From Gemmatimonadota bacterium (GTDB taxonomy: Bacteria; Gemmatimonadota; Gemmatimonadetes; Palauibacterales; KS3-K002): a DNA stretch of 64,000 nucleotides. Shown piece after piece: positions 51,891 through 61,610 of this stretch. The translations under genes were made by a program, and so were the position numbers. How positions within the stretch are numbered: position 1 is the first letter of the stretch; each line of letters begins with the position of its first letter. Where the stretch lies: the NCBI GenBank assembly GCA_020344215.1, contig CP070815.1, positions 3,429,933 through 3,493,932 on the forward strand. The letters run 5' to 3'. Under the pieces are notes generated by a model. The model worked only from the letters and a program-made list of their open reading frames with translations. It had not been told where the DNA came from and searched no databases.

Positions 51891-54125
51891 ATGTGTGCCA
51901 TGACAGACCGGGACCATAAGCCAGAGCAGTACGAGAGCGGTAGGTCAGCGTCGAGTCCGATGACATCTGATCCCCGCAAGCTGGCCCGCGCTGAGGACGC
52001 GATGCGCCGCAGCGAGCGGCTTTTCCGGACCTTCTTCGAGAGCACGCCGGTCATGATGCATACGCTTAACGACCGGTGGGAGCTAGTGAGCGTCAACGAT
52101 CACTGGCTGCGGGTGCTGGGTTACGAGCGGCAGGAGGTCCTGGGCCATCGGGTTACGGAGTTCATGACGGAGGCGTCGCGGCAAGAGGCGCGCGAGGTCA
52201 ACTTCCCGAGATTCCTGGAAGCGGGCGTGTCGAGGGATGTCGAGGTCCAGTTCATCAAGAAGGACGGCGAGGTACTGGACGTCCTGCTCTCGGCCATCGC
52301 GGAGCGGGACGCTACGGGAAGGATCGACTACACGCTCGCCTTCCTCATCGACATCAGCGACCGCAAGCGCGCGGAAGTTGCGCTGCAGAGGAGCGAAGCG
52401 CGTTTCCGCAAGCTCGTGGAGCACGCAGCCGACGCATTCTTCGTGATCGATCCCGAGGGTCGCGTTCTAGACGTGAATCAGCTTGCCTGCGAGAGCTTGG
52501 GTTGCTCGCGCGACGAACTGCTCGGCATGGCCGTGTCCGACTTCGCCCAGCCGAGCCGGGGCGAAGTGGCGAGTGTCCTCGAGCGGCTTCGTCCGGATGA
52601 ACCACTCACCATCGAGGGCACTCATCGTCGCAAGGATGGCTCGAGGTTCCCGGTCGAGGTACGGATCGGTCTTCTGGAGGAGAGTGGTTGCAGGCTGTAT
52701 GTCGCCTTGGCCCGCGACACCACGGAGCGAAAGGCGGCGGAGGCGGCGCTGCGCGAGAGCGAAGAGCGGTTCGCCGCCATCTTCAGGTCGGCGATGGACG
52801 CAATCGTCATCGTCGATGCCGATCTGCGCATCAGGATGTTCAACGAGGCCGCGGAGAGGGTGTTCAAGTGCCCGGCCGGCGAGGCGGAGAACAAACCGCT
52901 CACCGATCTTCTTACATTTGGTTCTCGGGCCACGCTGAGTAGATGCCTCAAGTCGTTCGAGATGACGGAGGCGAAGCACTGCTACCTCTGGGCCCCGGAA
53001 GGGTTAAGCGCCCGGCGAGCCGACGGGGAGGAGTTCCCTGTCGAGGCCACGGTCTCCGTCGTGGAGGTCGGAGAGCAGCAGCTTTACGCCATCATCTTGC
53101 GTGACATAGACGACCGGAAGCGAGCCGAGGCGGAGCTTCATCGGTTGCAGGAAGAGAAGATCTACTTGGAGCAGGAGCTCGAGACGGTGCGGAGCGTTGG
53201 CGAGATTGTGGGTACATCTCCCGCGATGGCGGCTGTCTTCGACGCGATCGAAAAGGTCGCAGCGACCGACTCGACCGTGCTGATAACCGGCGAGACGGGC
53301 ACCGGCAAGGCGCTGGTCGCACGGGCGATCCACAACAGCAGCAGCCGTAGGGACAAAGTCCTCGTCACGGTCAACTGTGCCGCGCTGCCCGGAGGGCTCA
53401 TCGAGAGCGAGCTGTTCGGTCATGAGAAGGGTGCGTTCACAGGGGCGACGAGCCGGAAGATCGGCCGCTTCGAGCTGGCGAACCGCGGGACTGTCTTCCT
53501 CGACGAGATCGGCGACTTCCCGCTCGACCTGCAAACCAAGTTGCTGCGCGTGCTCCAGGATGGCGAGTTCGAGCGGGTCGGTGGCTCGCAGACCAGAAAG
53601 GTCGACGTGCGGGTGATCGCAGCGACGAACCGTGACCTCCCCGAGGCGATCGATAAGGGGAACTTCAGGTCCGACCTTTTCTACCGATTGAACGTGTTTC
53701 CCATACACGCGCCCCCCCTGCGCGATCGGAAGGGGGACATCCCCCTGCTGGTCAGGCATATGGTCATGAAGTACAGCGTCAAACTCGGCAAAAAAATCGA
53801 GTCGATCCCGCAAGCGGCGATGAACGCCCTCACCGCCTACGATTGGCCCGGCAATGTGAGGGAGCTCGAGAACGTCATCGAGCGCGCCGTGATCCTGACG
53901 GGCGGCCGCGAACTCGAGCCGGGCGATTGGCTCCTCGCTTCCGTGGGCCCCAGCCCCTCGCGGGTCCCCACCCTGGCTGAGCTCGAGCGCGACCATATCG
54001 TCCGGGTCCTCGAGGCGACAGGCTGGCGCGTCAGGGGTGAGGGTGGAGCCGCTGCCCTGCTCGGCCTCAAGCCGACCACGCTCGAGGCCCGGATGAAGAA
54101 GCTCGAGATCGAGCGTAAGCGCTGA
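51891..54125 (+). CDS. PAS-domain sigma-54-dependent transcriptional activator
   Basis: The 744-residue protein has three PAS domains (about 40-155, 160-275, 285-405), a short coil and a sigma-54 AAA+ domain at about 435-665. Walker A is [15 protein letters not shown] (usually GKELVARAIH), the sigma-54 contact loop is EKGAFTGA, Walker B is VFLDEIGDF, and VIAATNRDL follows. A C-terminal Fis-type helix-turn-helix ([20 protein letters not shown]) binds DNA. No receiver domain is present, so a small ligand, redox state or partner sensed by PAS should control it. Two palindrome-like sites lie directly after the stop codon. Start may be at this ATG or at the one three codons later. Confidence 0.9.
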   Translation: MCAMTDRDHKPEQYESGRSASSPMTSDPRKLARAEDAMRRSERLFRTFFESTPVMMHTLNDRWELVSVNDHWLRVLGYERQEVLGHRVTEFMTEASRQEAREVNFPRFLEAGVSRDVEVQFIKKDGEVLDVLLSAIAERDATGRIDYTLAFLIDISDRKRAEVALQRSEARFRKLVEHAADAFFVIDPEGRVLDVNQLACESLGCSRDELLGMAVSDFAQPSRGEVASVLERLRPDEPLTIEGTHRRKDGSRFPVEVRIGLLEESGCRLYVALARDTTERKAAEAALRESEERFAAIFRSAMDAIVIVDADLRIRMFNEAAERVFKCPAGEAENKPLTDLLTFGSRATLSRCLKSFEMTEAKHCYLWAPEGLSARRADGEEFPVEATVSVVEVGEQQLYAIILRDIDDRKRAEAELHRLQEEKIYLEQELETVRSVGEIVGTSPAMAAVFDAIEKVAATDSTVLITGETGTGKALVARAIHNSSSRRDKVLVTVNCAALPGGLIESELFGHEKGAFTGATSRKIGRFELANRGTVFLDEIGDFPLDLQTKLLRVLQDGEFERVGGSQTRKVDVRVIAATNRDLPEAIDKGNFRSDLFYRLNVFPIHAPPLRDRKGDIPLLVRHMVMKYSVKLGKKIESIPQAAMNALTAYDWPGNVRELENVIERAVILTGGRELEPGDWLLASVGPSPSRVPTLAELERDHIVRVLEATGWRVRGEGGAAALLGLKPTTLEARMKKLEIERKR

Positions 54126-54129
54126 GGGT

Positions 54130-54166
54130 TCTCCAATATATCGTGGGCTCTCCAGCATATTGGAGG
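54130..54166. promoter_or_regulatory. Tandem TCTCC-N8-GGAG operator-like sites
   Basis: TCTCCAGCATATTGGAGG (54149-54166) is an inverted repeat with an AT-rich centre, and TCTCCAATATATCGTGGG (54130-54147) is a half-degenerate copy 19 bases before it. They lie about 220 bases upstream of the ECF sigma gene, a usual distance for enhancer sites of sigma-54 activators. I could not find a good -24/-12 element between them and the sigma gene. Confidence 0.5.
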
Positions 54167-54386
54167 CCAGGCGGCCGCCTCACCCGCCTCATGGGCGTGG
54201 CGTGATCTCTCCAAGCTACATCATAACAACAGGTTAGAGCCTTCATCGATCCGGGCGCCGCTTTGGTCCGGATCTTCCTCTTAGTGGTCCCCGATAGACT
54301 GTCACGTGGGCCTGGTTGGCGGTGAGTCAGCGGACTCAGCTCGCGCCGGACAGGCGACGACAAGATAGCCCGAAAGGGTGGGTATT

Positions 54387-54986
54387 ATGTACGCAATCCC
54401 CAACGCGATAGCCGAGACGAGAGCGAACACGTTCGAGATCGAGGCGCTACCACACCTCGATGCGGTATATCGGTTTGCGACGATGCTGACGGGCGACCCG
54501 GTTCGCGCCGATGACCTCGTGCAGGAGACGATGCTGAGGGCGTTCCGGTCGTGGCACAGGTTCCGTAGCGGGACCAACGCGCGTGCCTGGCTGTTCACGA
54601 TTCTGCGGAATGCGTTCGTCAGCGACTACCGGCGCAACCGGAGGAACAATCAGGCGATCGATTTGAGTGAGGTCGAGGAGATCACGGTCGTGGAACCGGG
54701 GCGTGATTCCGATCCCGAGGCTCTTCTACTCGAAGGTCACGTGGACGATGAGGTCCTGGCTTGTATAGCTGCGTTGCCGGATCCGTATCGCGAGACGCTG
54801 GTGCTGAGCGACGTGGAGGGGTTGAGCTACATCGAGGTCGCCGAGGTGCTGGGGGTGCCGCTTGGCACGGTAAAGTCCCGGCTCTTCCGTGCTCGCCAGA
54901 CGTTGCAGCGGCAGCTACACGACTATGCCGTCGAGATGGGGTACATAAAGCCTAGGGAGGAACTACGGCTTGCGGTAGGGGCGTAG
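54387..54986 (+). CDS. ECF-family RNA polymerase sigma factor
   Basis: The 199-residue protein has region 2 (HLDAVYRFATMLTGDPVRAD, DLVQETMLRAFRSWHRF) and region 4 (LPDPYRETLVLSDVEGLSYI, EVAEVLGVPLGTVKSRLFRA) of extracytoplasmic-function sigma factors. The ATG at 54387 is preferred over a GTG three codons upstream. No adjacent anti-sigma gene with a zinc or membrane domain is seen. Two bases separate its stop from the GTG of the cupredoxin fusion, so the two are in one operon. Confidence 0.9.
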   Translation: MYAIPNAIAETRANTFEIEALPHLDAVYRFATMLTGDPVRADDLVQETMLRAFRSWHRFRSGTNARAWLFTILRNAFVSDYRRNRRNNQAIDLSEVEEITVVEPGRDSDPEALLLEGHVDDEVLACIAALPDPYRETLVLSDVEGLSYIEVAEVLGVPLGTVKSRLFRARQTLQRQLHDYAVEMGYIKPREELRLAVGA

Positions 54987-54988
54987 CC

Positions 54989-56116
54989 GTGAACTGGAGC
55001 AGGCGCGCGGCGTCGACCCTGCTGTTGTTTACCTGTTCTGTGCTGGCGGCCGGGCCCGTAGTCGCGCAGCCTGTGACTCATCGGACCCCGAACATCGAGG
55101 GGACGTGGGTGACCTCGCCGTGGAACCTGCACTTTCAGCTCAATCACCGTTTCAGGGTGTTCGGTGAGGACGCGGACGTCGTCGATCTGTTCGACGAAGG
55201 CGCGCTCGATAACTCGCCGACGTTCAACTTGAGCCTCGGTCTGTGGTCACCGGCGGTGATTGGAGTACAGTACGCTTCGTCGCCTGCGATCGTGAATGGG
55301 TCGCGAACGAATGAGTGGTTCCCGTATCTGAAGTTAGCGCCGCTGCGCGAGGGCGATTGGTCGGTCTCCCTGCTGGGCGGCTACAACACCCAGGCGGAGA
55401 GCTTCGACGGTGAGCTGGCCGGCCAGGCATCGTTGGGACCTGTCGAGTTTCTTGGTTCGGTGCGTGGCTTCACCGATGCCCTGCACACGGGGCAAGAGGG
55501 CCTGGTGCTTACCGGCGGCGCGTTGCTGCATCTCACCGATTTCCTGGCGCTGGCCGGCGACGTTGGAGGGTTCGTCGCGGGGCCGGACACGAGTGCGGCT
55601 TGGAGCGCCGGGATCCAGGTCGGAATCCCCTTCACGCCGCATACCTTCTCGCTGCAGGTCAGCAACGCCACGGCGACGACCTTGCAAGAGGCATCGTTCG
55701 CCGGGACAGAGCTTGCGGGTGGCGGCCTCGTGTGGGGCTTCGAGTTCACCGTCCCGTTCAGCGGCTTCGCCCGCTGGGGCCGCATCTTCGACCGGGGTGG
55801 CGGCTCGGGTCAAGCGGCCGGCCGGGAGGAGGAGCCGGCGCGGCTGGCCGAGGTCGACATGCGTGAGATGCGTTTGGAAAGGGACACGATTCATGTGGCG
55901 GCTGGGTCCTCGATCCGCTGGGTGAACCGCGATCACGTGGCGCACACCGTCGTGGCGGACGACGGCGCGTGGAAGTCGCCGCTGGTCGGCCCAGGCGAGA
56001 CGTACACCACACGGCTGAACAGCCCCGGCGAGTTCTCGTACGTCTGTACGCTCCACCCGTTCATGCGCGGCGTGATCATCGTGGAGGATCGCCGCTCGAC
56101 TGACGCCGGACGATAG
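54989..56116 (+). CDS. Exported beta-barrel-like protein fused to a cupredoxin domain
   Basis: The 375-residue protein has a signal peptide (STLLLFTCSVLAAGPVVAQ) and a beta-rich region of about 250 residues resembling DUF5777-type proteins (VTSPWNLHFQLNHRFRVFGE). A C-terminal plastocyanin-like domain of about 90 residues completes it. The type 1 copper ligands are visible: His in RDHVAHTV and Cys, His and Met in YVCTLHPFMRG. It probably binds copper for electron transfer at the envelope. The GTG start is two bases after the ECF sigma stop. Confidence 0.8.
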   Translation: MNWSRRAASTLLLFTCSVLAAGPVVAQPVTHRTPNIEGTWVTSPWNLHFQLNHRFRVFGEDADVVDLFDEGALDNSPTFNLSLGLWSPAVIGVQYASSPAIVNGSRTNEWFPYLKLAPLREGDWSVSLLGGYNTQAESFDGELAGQASLGPVEFLGSVRGFTDALHTGQEGLVLTGGALLHLTDFLALAGDVGGFVAGPDTSAAWSAGIQVGIPFTPHTFSLQVSNATATTLQEASFAGTELAGGGLVWGFEFTVPFSGFARWGRIFDRGGGSGQAAGREEEPARLAEVDMREMRLERDTIHVAAGSSIRWVNRDHVAHTVVADDGAWKSPLVGPGETYTTRLNSPGEFSYVCTLHPFMRGVIIVEDRRSTDAGR

Positions 56117-56124
56117 AGGCGACG

Positions 56125-56388
56125 GTGGGTATCTGGATATCAAAGGTCTTCGAGGACGATACGCTCGTACGACTGAAGGTCGACGGGCAGGTCGTCGGCA
56201 GCTGGACCTCCGTCCTCGAGGAGGAGGTTCTCAAGCACCGCGCCGAGGGGAGGCTTGTCGTCCTCGACTTCGCCGCCGTGTATCTCGTCGGTCCTCAGGC
56301 GCTCGAGGTGCTGAAGCGGCTGAAGACTGATGGGGTGAAGATCATCGACATGCACCCGTTGGTCGAGCAGCTCTTTGAGGAGGTGTGA
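56125..56388 (+). CDS. STAS-domain-like protein
   Basis: The 87-residue protein reads VRLKVDGQVVGSWTSVLEEE then RLVVLDFAAVYLVGPQALEVL, which has the strand-helix order of STAS domains (anti-sigma-factor antagonist fold). The phosphorylatable serine usually found before the second helix is replaced by VGPQAL, so switching by phosphorylation is doubtful. GTG start with AGAGGCG upstream. It lies eight bases after the cupredoxin fusion and 193 bases before the giant ligase gene. Confidence 0.65.
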   Translation: MGIWISKVFEDDTLVRLKVDGQVVGSWTSVLEEEVLKHRAEGRLVVLDFAAVYLVGPQALEVLKRLKTDGVKIIDMHPLVEQLFEEV

Positions 56389-56581
56389 GGTACCACTCGG
56401 CGCGCGGAGTGCTCCCCAGCCTCCGGGCCCTTGCGACCGCGGAACGAGCTGTATTCCGGGCGCTCCCACCGATCGATGCCCCGTTCACCCTGCGCTCCCC
56501 CGCTTGCACCCTTATCTTGAGCCGAATAGTCGACAGCAGGATCGATGTGACTTGGGCGACCGAAGGTTCTAAAGCCGGCAT

Positions 56582-59500
56582 ATGGCGAGCGTGCAAGATC
56601 TCGGAGGCCCGCAGAACGAGCCAGCCAGCGATGTAGTGGCCCGAATCGAGGCGGCGCTGGATGAGGTGCGGAAGCAGGATCCGGCCGATGAAGATTCGCT
56701 TCAGTTGGACCGGGAAATAGTCGAGCTGGTCCGGGCTTCCCGGGCGCGTGACTTGATCCTCGAGCAGCTCGACTTGGAGAGGCTGGCGGGCCTCTTGGAA
56801 CGAAGCGTGGAGCGGCTGGCGAGCGGCGAGGCCGACCCGGAACTCGGTCTCCGAGAAGCGGCCTGGGGTGTGCTCGACCTGGTCCGCCACCCGGCGGTTC
56901 TGCGCCGGCTGAGCGCGGGCGGGGCAACGGGGCCGTGGGCCCAGAGGATCCTCTCGGCCGTCGAGGCCTCGCACTTAACGGTCGGGCCGCTTTTCCGGCA
57001 GCGGGTGGAAGCCTACACGACCGGCGTCCTGTTCGAAGTTCCTTCGCCCGCCGGTGACGCAAGTCTCACCTGGTCTGACGTTGCGAAAAGGGTGGGAGTG
57101 TTGGCCCGCGGTCTAACGGTGCTGTACCATCCCGAACGGCCGGCCCGGATCGCGATCCTCTCGGAGAACCGGGTCGAGGTAGCTCTGCTCGACCTCGCCT
57201 GCCTCACGTCCGGTCTGGTGAATGTGATGGTGCCGGCGAACGCGACGGACGCGGACGTGGGCTACATCCTGAAGCACGCGCAGGTCGGCACGGTGGTGGT
57301 CTCGAAGCGCGAGCAGCTGGACAAGGTTGAGAGAAACCGAGCCTCGCTGCCGGATCTCGAGCACGTAATCACGATCGAGCCACTGGACGATGTCGTTGGG
57401 ACAGTGATGAGGCTGCGCGATGTGGAAGATCGGGCGGCCGAGGTCCCCGCGTCGCTGATCGAGGAGAGGTCGAACGAGGTACGAATAGACGACCTCGCCA
57501 CTATCATGTACACGTCCGGCACGACAGGCGTGCCGAAGGGGATCCAGTACTCGCACCGCAATCTGGTCTTCAAGCGGTTCGCCCGGGCGCTGGCGCTGCC
57601 CGAGATCGGCGATCGCGACGTCTTTCTCTCCTATCTTCCGCTGTTCCACACCTTCGGTCGGTACCTCGAGATGCTGGGCTGCGTTTTCTGGGGGGCGAGG
57701 TACTGTTTCCTGCTGGACCCCTCAGTCGACGCTCTAATCGAGGGAATGCGCCGCTACAATCCCACCGTGTTCATCAGCGTCCCCAGGAAGTGGATTCAGC
57801 TGTACGAGGCGATCGGCAAGCTCGCTGATCCGCTGCATGCGCCGGATGAGGAGATCCGGGAAGCGGTGGTTCGGCTGACGGGGGGGCGGCTGCGCTGGGG
57901 GCTGTCGGCGGCCGGTCATCTCGATGTCGATATCTTCCGGTTCTTCCACAAGCAGGGGGTCCAGCTACTTAGCGGCTTCGGTATGAGCGAGGCCACGGGC
58001 GGCATCACGATGACGCCTCCATTCCAGTACAGAGACAACTCGCTCGGCGTCGCGCTGCCTGGAATAGATTTGAAGCTCGCCGAGGACGGTGAGCTGTTGA
58101 TGCGTGGACCATACGTGATGATGGGGTATCTCGATCCGCCAGATGACGAGCCGTCGTTCGACGAGGAGGGGTGGTTCCACACCGGCGACCTCATGCGGCT
58201 GGACGACGATGGGCACATCCGGCTCGTCGATCGAAAGAAAGAGATCTACAAGAACGTCAAGGGTGAAACCATCGCGCCTCAGCGGATCGAGAACCTGTTC
58301 CGTGAATTCGCGTCGGTCGGCCGTGCCTTTCTGGTCGGAGACCACAGGGAATACAACACCCTGCTCATCTATCCGAATCCGGCGTACGAGGAACTGGATT
58401 TCGCCTCGATGTCGCCTCAGGAGGTGCGTGATCACTTCCGGTCGCTCGTAGTCTCGGTGAACAAGTTCGTGGCGCCGTTCGAGCGGATCGTCGACTTCGC
58501 GGTAATCGACCGGGACCTCGACGCGGACAGGGGCGAGCTGACCCCTAAGGGCACACCGCGGCGCGGCGTCGTGGTCGAGAACTTCGCTGATGTCATCGAG
58601 ACGCTGTACCGGCGCACATACCTCCACGTGGGCGGAGTCGAACTGACTCTACCCAACTGGCTGTTTCAGGCGCTCGGGTTGACCGCGCAAGACGTTCGTG
58701 TCGATGCCGATAAGTTGACGCTCCCATCCGTCGGTACGGAGCTGACCGTACGACGTGTGAGTGAGACCGTCGTGCAGGTGGGAGCCTGTCTGTATCGCTG
58801 TACAGGCAGAGCGCTCAATTTGGGGGCGCTGCTCGCCACTCCGCGGCTCTGGCTGGGGAACGATGAGCTGTTCGCCTTCGCGCCGCTGGAACTCGACGAC
58901 CGGCAACGGCCGGGTCGATCGGCGGACGATATCGAATGGCAGGAACGGGCCGAGCCCTTCCAGCCGACTGCGGCGGACCGCGAAGCGCTGGCAGGGTCGA
59001 TTCGTCACAGCGAGTGGAGCCTGCTGGACCTGGATCGGGCCGCCCGGCTGCTGCTCTCCGCTGATGAGGAGTGCGGGCGAAGTGCCGTCCGCCTGCTCGA
59101 GCGGGTTCTGACGAGCAGCGAGGAGGGGCCGCTGACCGAGCCGGCGCGGTTCCTGCTGGCGCGTGGCTCCGAGGTCTGCTCGGCGGATGTCAGGCGGCGT
59201 GCCTTCCAATTGCTGGTGCCGTTCGAGAAGGTGACACGGTTCCGAGACAGCGTGGGACGGTTCCTCGCGCGGGACCCGCTCTCGCTCGATTCCGAGACGC
59301 GTGCCGTTCTCTGCGAGCGAAGCCTCCCCGAATCGAAGATCGAAGCGCTGATCGGTCTGGCGTGGGATGTTTGTGGGGAAGCGGCGGCAGGCCGGGAGGA
59401 GAGTGAACGGCTGGCGGCCTCGTTGATGGACCTGCTGGCCGACTACGGCGGGGCACACCCCACGCGGTACCGCAGGATACGGGCGTTCCTGGTTCGCGCC

Positions 59501-61348
59501 GGCCTGTTCGGGCCCACCGAGCGCCTGCGCGAGCGGGCAGGCGAAGCGAGGTCGGCTCTGCGGGACAGCTTCTTCAAGTGGCTCGGGCCGACGCTGAGAA
59601 TCGCCGTAGACACGGAAACCGGTCAGGAGTATCGCTGGGAAGACGTTGTCGTTTTCGAGGAGGGTGTGGACGAAGGCGATCGCCGACGGTTGCTGTCCGC
59701 CATCAAGAACTCCCCGTTCTTCAGCGGCTCGATCTTCCTGCTGTACGGGGGCAGGGTGGTTCGGCTGACCGACATACCGCCGGGCGGAGTCTGGATTCGC
59801 CTGCTCGGAGAACGACACGGTAAAGCCGTCTACCGGATCACCGTGCAGACGCGCGACCAGGATTCCTACGAGCTTGCGGCCAACCTCAATCGGTCGCTCA
59901 CTGCGGGGCAGGTGCAGCAGGAGATCGACTGGCTGATCCTCTGCGGCGATTCGGGCGACCGAGAACCGGTGGTCGAGGACTTCGGCGGGTACGTCCCCGA
60001 ACAAGATATCTGGACCGAGGAGTTCATATCCGGTGCGACTCTGGATCGCGAGATGCGGCGCCTGGCGCGCCGCCCGGATGAGGGGGAAGGGTTGGCCCAG
60101 CTCTGGCCGTTTCTGGCGTGGAGCGCGCTGAGCGCGTTCGTGGATTTCTGGGATCGGACGGGTAGGCGCTGCGAGATCGCGGAGCTCAGCCCAACCGATA
60201 TCGTGGTGCCGACGCACGACTACCATCGGGGATCGCGCATCGTATCGCTCTCGGTCAGGTGCGATCACCAGGGCGTGCTGGCCATGCTCCAATCGTTCAA
60301 CGAACGGTTCGTGGGGTCGGTCGAGCGTGAGTACGCGGATCTAAAGGGCCTTGTGGGTTGGGACGTGCTCTTCTCGTCCGTGCTCGAGGTGCTCGGTGAG
60401 CAAGAAGGTCTGGCCACGTACGAGCGGGCGCTCGAGAAGGATACGGTCGCGCCCGACGAGCTTAGAGCCGCGCTCCGGGAGTACGTGTCCTCGGTACGAG
60501 GCCGTGGCTTCCTGCCGATGCGGCTCTTCTTCGCGGCGAAGCGTTATCGCCGCTGGGCGCGACTCAACGACGACGCGACGCCGCAAGCCCGTGCCAGCAC
60601 GTTGATGGAGTTGTATGACACGTACGGGCTCGACCGGCTGGCCAAGACCTATCCGGAGGTCAGGCTTCGCTTCTTCCGCGAGACCGTATTCCGTGGCAGC
60701 TCACCGGAGCTGACCCAGGGTCTCGATGAACTGATTCGCAGAGTGCGCGCGGGGGAGATGCGGGATGGTGAGTTGGCCGCCGCTGTGGCGGACCTGCGGC
60801 ACCGGCTCAAGGTGGGCTCGGACGACGATTACTTCCTGGCGCGTATACCCTTCGCCCATCTGCGGCCCGAGGATGCCGTCGATTTCGTGAGCAGCGATCT
60901 GGGCGGCGAGTACCAGAGCGAGATCGTTGTCACTCTGGAGGATATCGACGGCAACGCCTTCCGTGTCCGTCACGCGCTGTTGCCCAAAGAGGTGGAGCGA
61001 CTCCACCGCTTGTTCCTCGCCGCCAAACTGGAGATTCGGTTCGGACCGGAGCACAGATACCTAGTGGCGATCAGCGATCGGGAACAGATCATCGGCGGGA
61101 TCTTCTATGCCGTGGAGGAGAGCGGGACAGGCGCGCACCTGGAAAAGATCGTGGTGGCGGAACGCTACCGCAGGAAGGGTGTGGCCGACGGATTGATGCG
61201 GCAGTTCTTCAACCGGTTGCGGGCCGCCGGGGTGAGCACGCTGACCACCGGCTTCTTCCGGCCGGAGTACTTCTACTCGTACGGGTTCAAGATCGAGCGG
61301 CGCTACGCGGGTTTGGTCAAGCAGCTGGGCGAAGAGCCGTCCGGTTAA
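56582..61348 (+). CDS. Giant AMP-ligase / central region / GNAT fusion protein
   Basis: The 1588-residue protein has a helical N-terminus (about 1-150) and an acyl-CoA-synthetase-like AMP-binding domain (about 150-700). The ATP motif is TIMYTSGTTGVPKG (about 309-321), GFGMSEATGG follows, and the hinge is FHTGDLMRLDDDGHIRLVDR. A central region (about 700-1420) has helical repeats and a part, VYRITVQTRDQDSYELAANL to IWTEEFISGATLDREM (about 1080-1165), that recalls a kinase-like fold. A C-terminal GNAT domain has the acetyl-CoA loop ERYRRKGVADGLM (about 1526). The adenylation motif A10 reads ELTPKGTPRRGVV, displaced from the usual TLK. It may activate an acid and transfer the acyl group; substrate is unknown. 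It follows the STAS gene. Confidence 0.8.
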   Translation: MASVQDLGGPQNEPASDVVARIEAALDEVRKQDPADEDSLQLDREIVELVRASRARDLILEQLDLERLAGLLERSVERLASGEADPELGLREAAWGVLDLVRHPAVLRRLSAGGATGPWAQRILSAVEASHLTVGPLFRQRVEAYTTGVLFEVPSPAGDASLTWSDVAKRVGVLARGLTVLYHPERPARIAILSENRVEVALLDLACLTSGLVNVMVPANATDADVGYILKHAQVGTVVVSKREQLDKVERNRASLPDLEHVITIEPLDDVVGTVMRLRDVEDRAAEVPASLIEERSNEVRIDDLATIMYTSGTTGVPKGIQYSHRNLVFKRFARALALPEIGDRDVFLSYLPLFHTFGRYLEMLGCVFWGARYCFLLDPSVDALIEGMRRYNPTVFISVPRKWIQLYEAIGKLADPLHAPDEEIREAVVRLTGGRLRWGLSAAGHLDVDIFRFFHKQGVQLLSGFGMSEATGGITMTPPFQYRDNSLGVALPGIDLKLAEDGELLMRGPYVMMGYLDPPDDEPSFDEEGWFHTGDLMRLDDDGHIRLVDRKKEIYKNVKGETIAPQRIENLFREFASVGRAFLVGDHREYNTLLIYPNPAYEELDFASMSPQEVRDHFRSLVVSVNKFVAPFERIVDFAVIDRDLDADRGELTPKGTPRRGVVVENFADVIETLYRRTYLHVGGVELTLPNWLFQALGLTAQDVRVDADKLTLPSVGTELTVRRVSETVVQVGACLYRCTGRALNLGALLATPRLWLGNDELFAFAPLELDDRQRPGRSADDIEWQERAEPFQPTAADREALAGSIRHSEWSLLDLDRAARLLLSADEECGRSAVRLLERVLTSSEEGPLTEPARFLLARGSEVCSADVRRRAFQLLVPFEKVTRFRDSVGRFLARDPLSLDSETRAVLCERSLPESKIEALIGLAWDVCGEAAAGREESERLAASLMDLLADYGGAHPTRYRRIRAFLVRAGLFGPTERLRERAGEARSALRDSFFKWLGPTLRIAVDTETGQEYRWEDVVVFEEGVDEGDRRRLLSAIKNSPFFSGSIFLLYGGRVVRLTDIPPGGVWIRLLGERHGKAVYRITVQTRDQDSYELAANLNRSLTAGQVQQEIDWLILCGDSGDREPVVEDFGGYVPEQDIWTEEFISGATLDREMRRLARRPDEGEGLAQLWPFLAWSALSAFVDFWDRTGRRCEIAELSPTDIVVPTHDYHRGSRIVSLSVRCDHQGVLAMLQSFNERFVGSVEREYADLKGLVGWDVLFSSVLEVLGEQEGLATYERALEKDTVAPDELRAALREYVSSVRGRGFLPMRLFFAAKRYRRWARLNDDATPQARASTLMELYDTYGLDRLAKTYPEVRLRFFRETVFRGSSPELTQGLDELIRRVRAGEMRDGELAAAVADLRHRLKVGSDDDYFLARIPFAHLRPEDAVDFVSSDLGGEYQSEIVVTLEDIDGNAFRVRHALLPKEVERLHRLFLAAKLEIRFGPEHRYLVAISDREQIIGGIFYAVEESGTGAHLEKIVVAERYRRKGVADGLMRQFFNRLRAAGVSTLTTGFFRPEYFYSYGFKIERRYAGLVKQLGEEPSG

Positions 61349-61353
61349 CGGTC

Positions 61354-61610
61354 GGAGGCGGGAGGACCACTCGCTACGTGCTCGCGGGGTCGCCGGCGGG
61401 CGGTCTCGCTTCGGATACACCACCTACGCTCGACCGCCCGCGCGGCTCCCAGGCTGACTCGCGAACTGCGCGAGCTGGTCCTCCCGCCTCCTCCCGTCAG
61501 ACTGGGGTAACCGCGGGCTACGCGAGCCGGTCCCCCACTTCCGCCCGGTGGACTGGGAGCCGAGGGTGGCGTCGAGCGTAACTTGGAGCGCGCCGGCAGC
61601 GCAGCTGCCG
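61354..61610. other. Hairpin-rich spacer, possible terminator cluster or structured RNA
   Basis: GGAGGCGGGAGGACCA (61354-61369) and TGGTCCTCCCGCCTCC (61476-61491) are perfect 16-base inverse repeats, and GCGGGCGGTC / GACCGCCCGC (61396-61405, 61432-61441) form a second stem nested inside. Further hairpins lie at 61504-61535 and at 61594-61610 (CGGCAGC-GCA-GCTGCCG). The region separates convergent genes and codes for nothing I recognise. Confidence 0.55.

Noticed and set aside
54167..54386. A sigma-54 -24/-12 promoter before the ECF sigma gene
   Set aside because: Only a weak GG-N10-GC match was found (TGGCGG...CAGC), far from the consensus TGGCAC-N5-TTGC.
58649..60292. A 547-codon antisense frame in the giant ligase gene
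   Set aside because: It mirrors the codon bias of the sense strand and has no recognisable domain.
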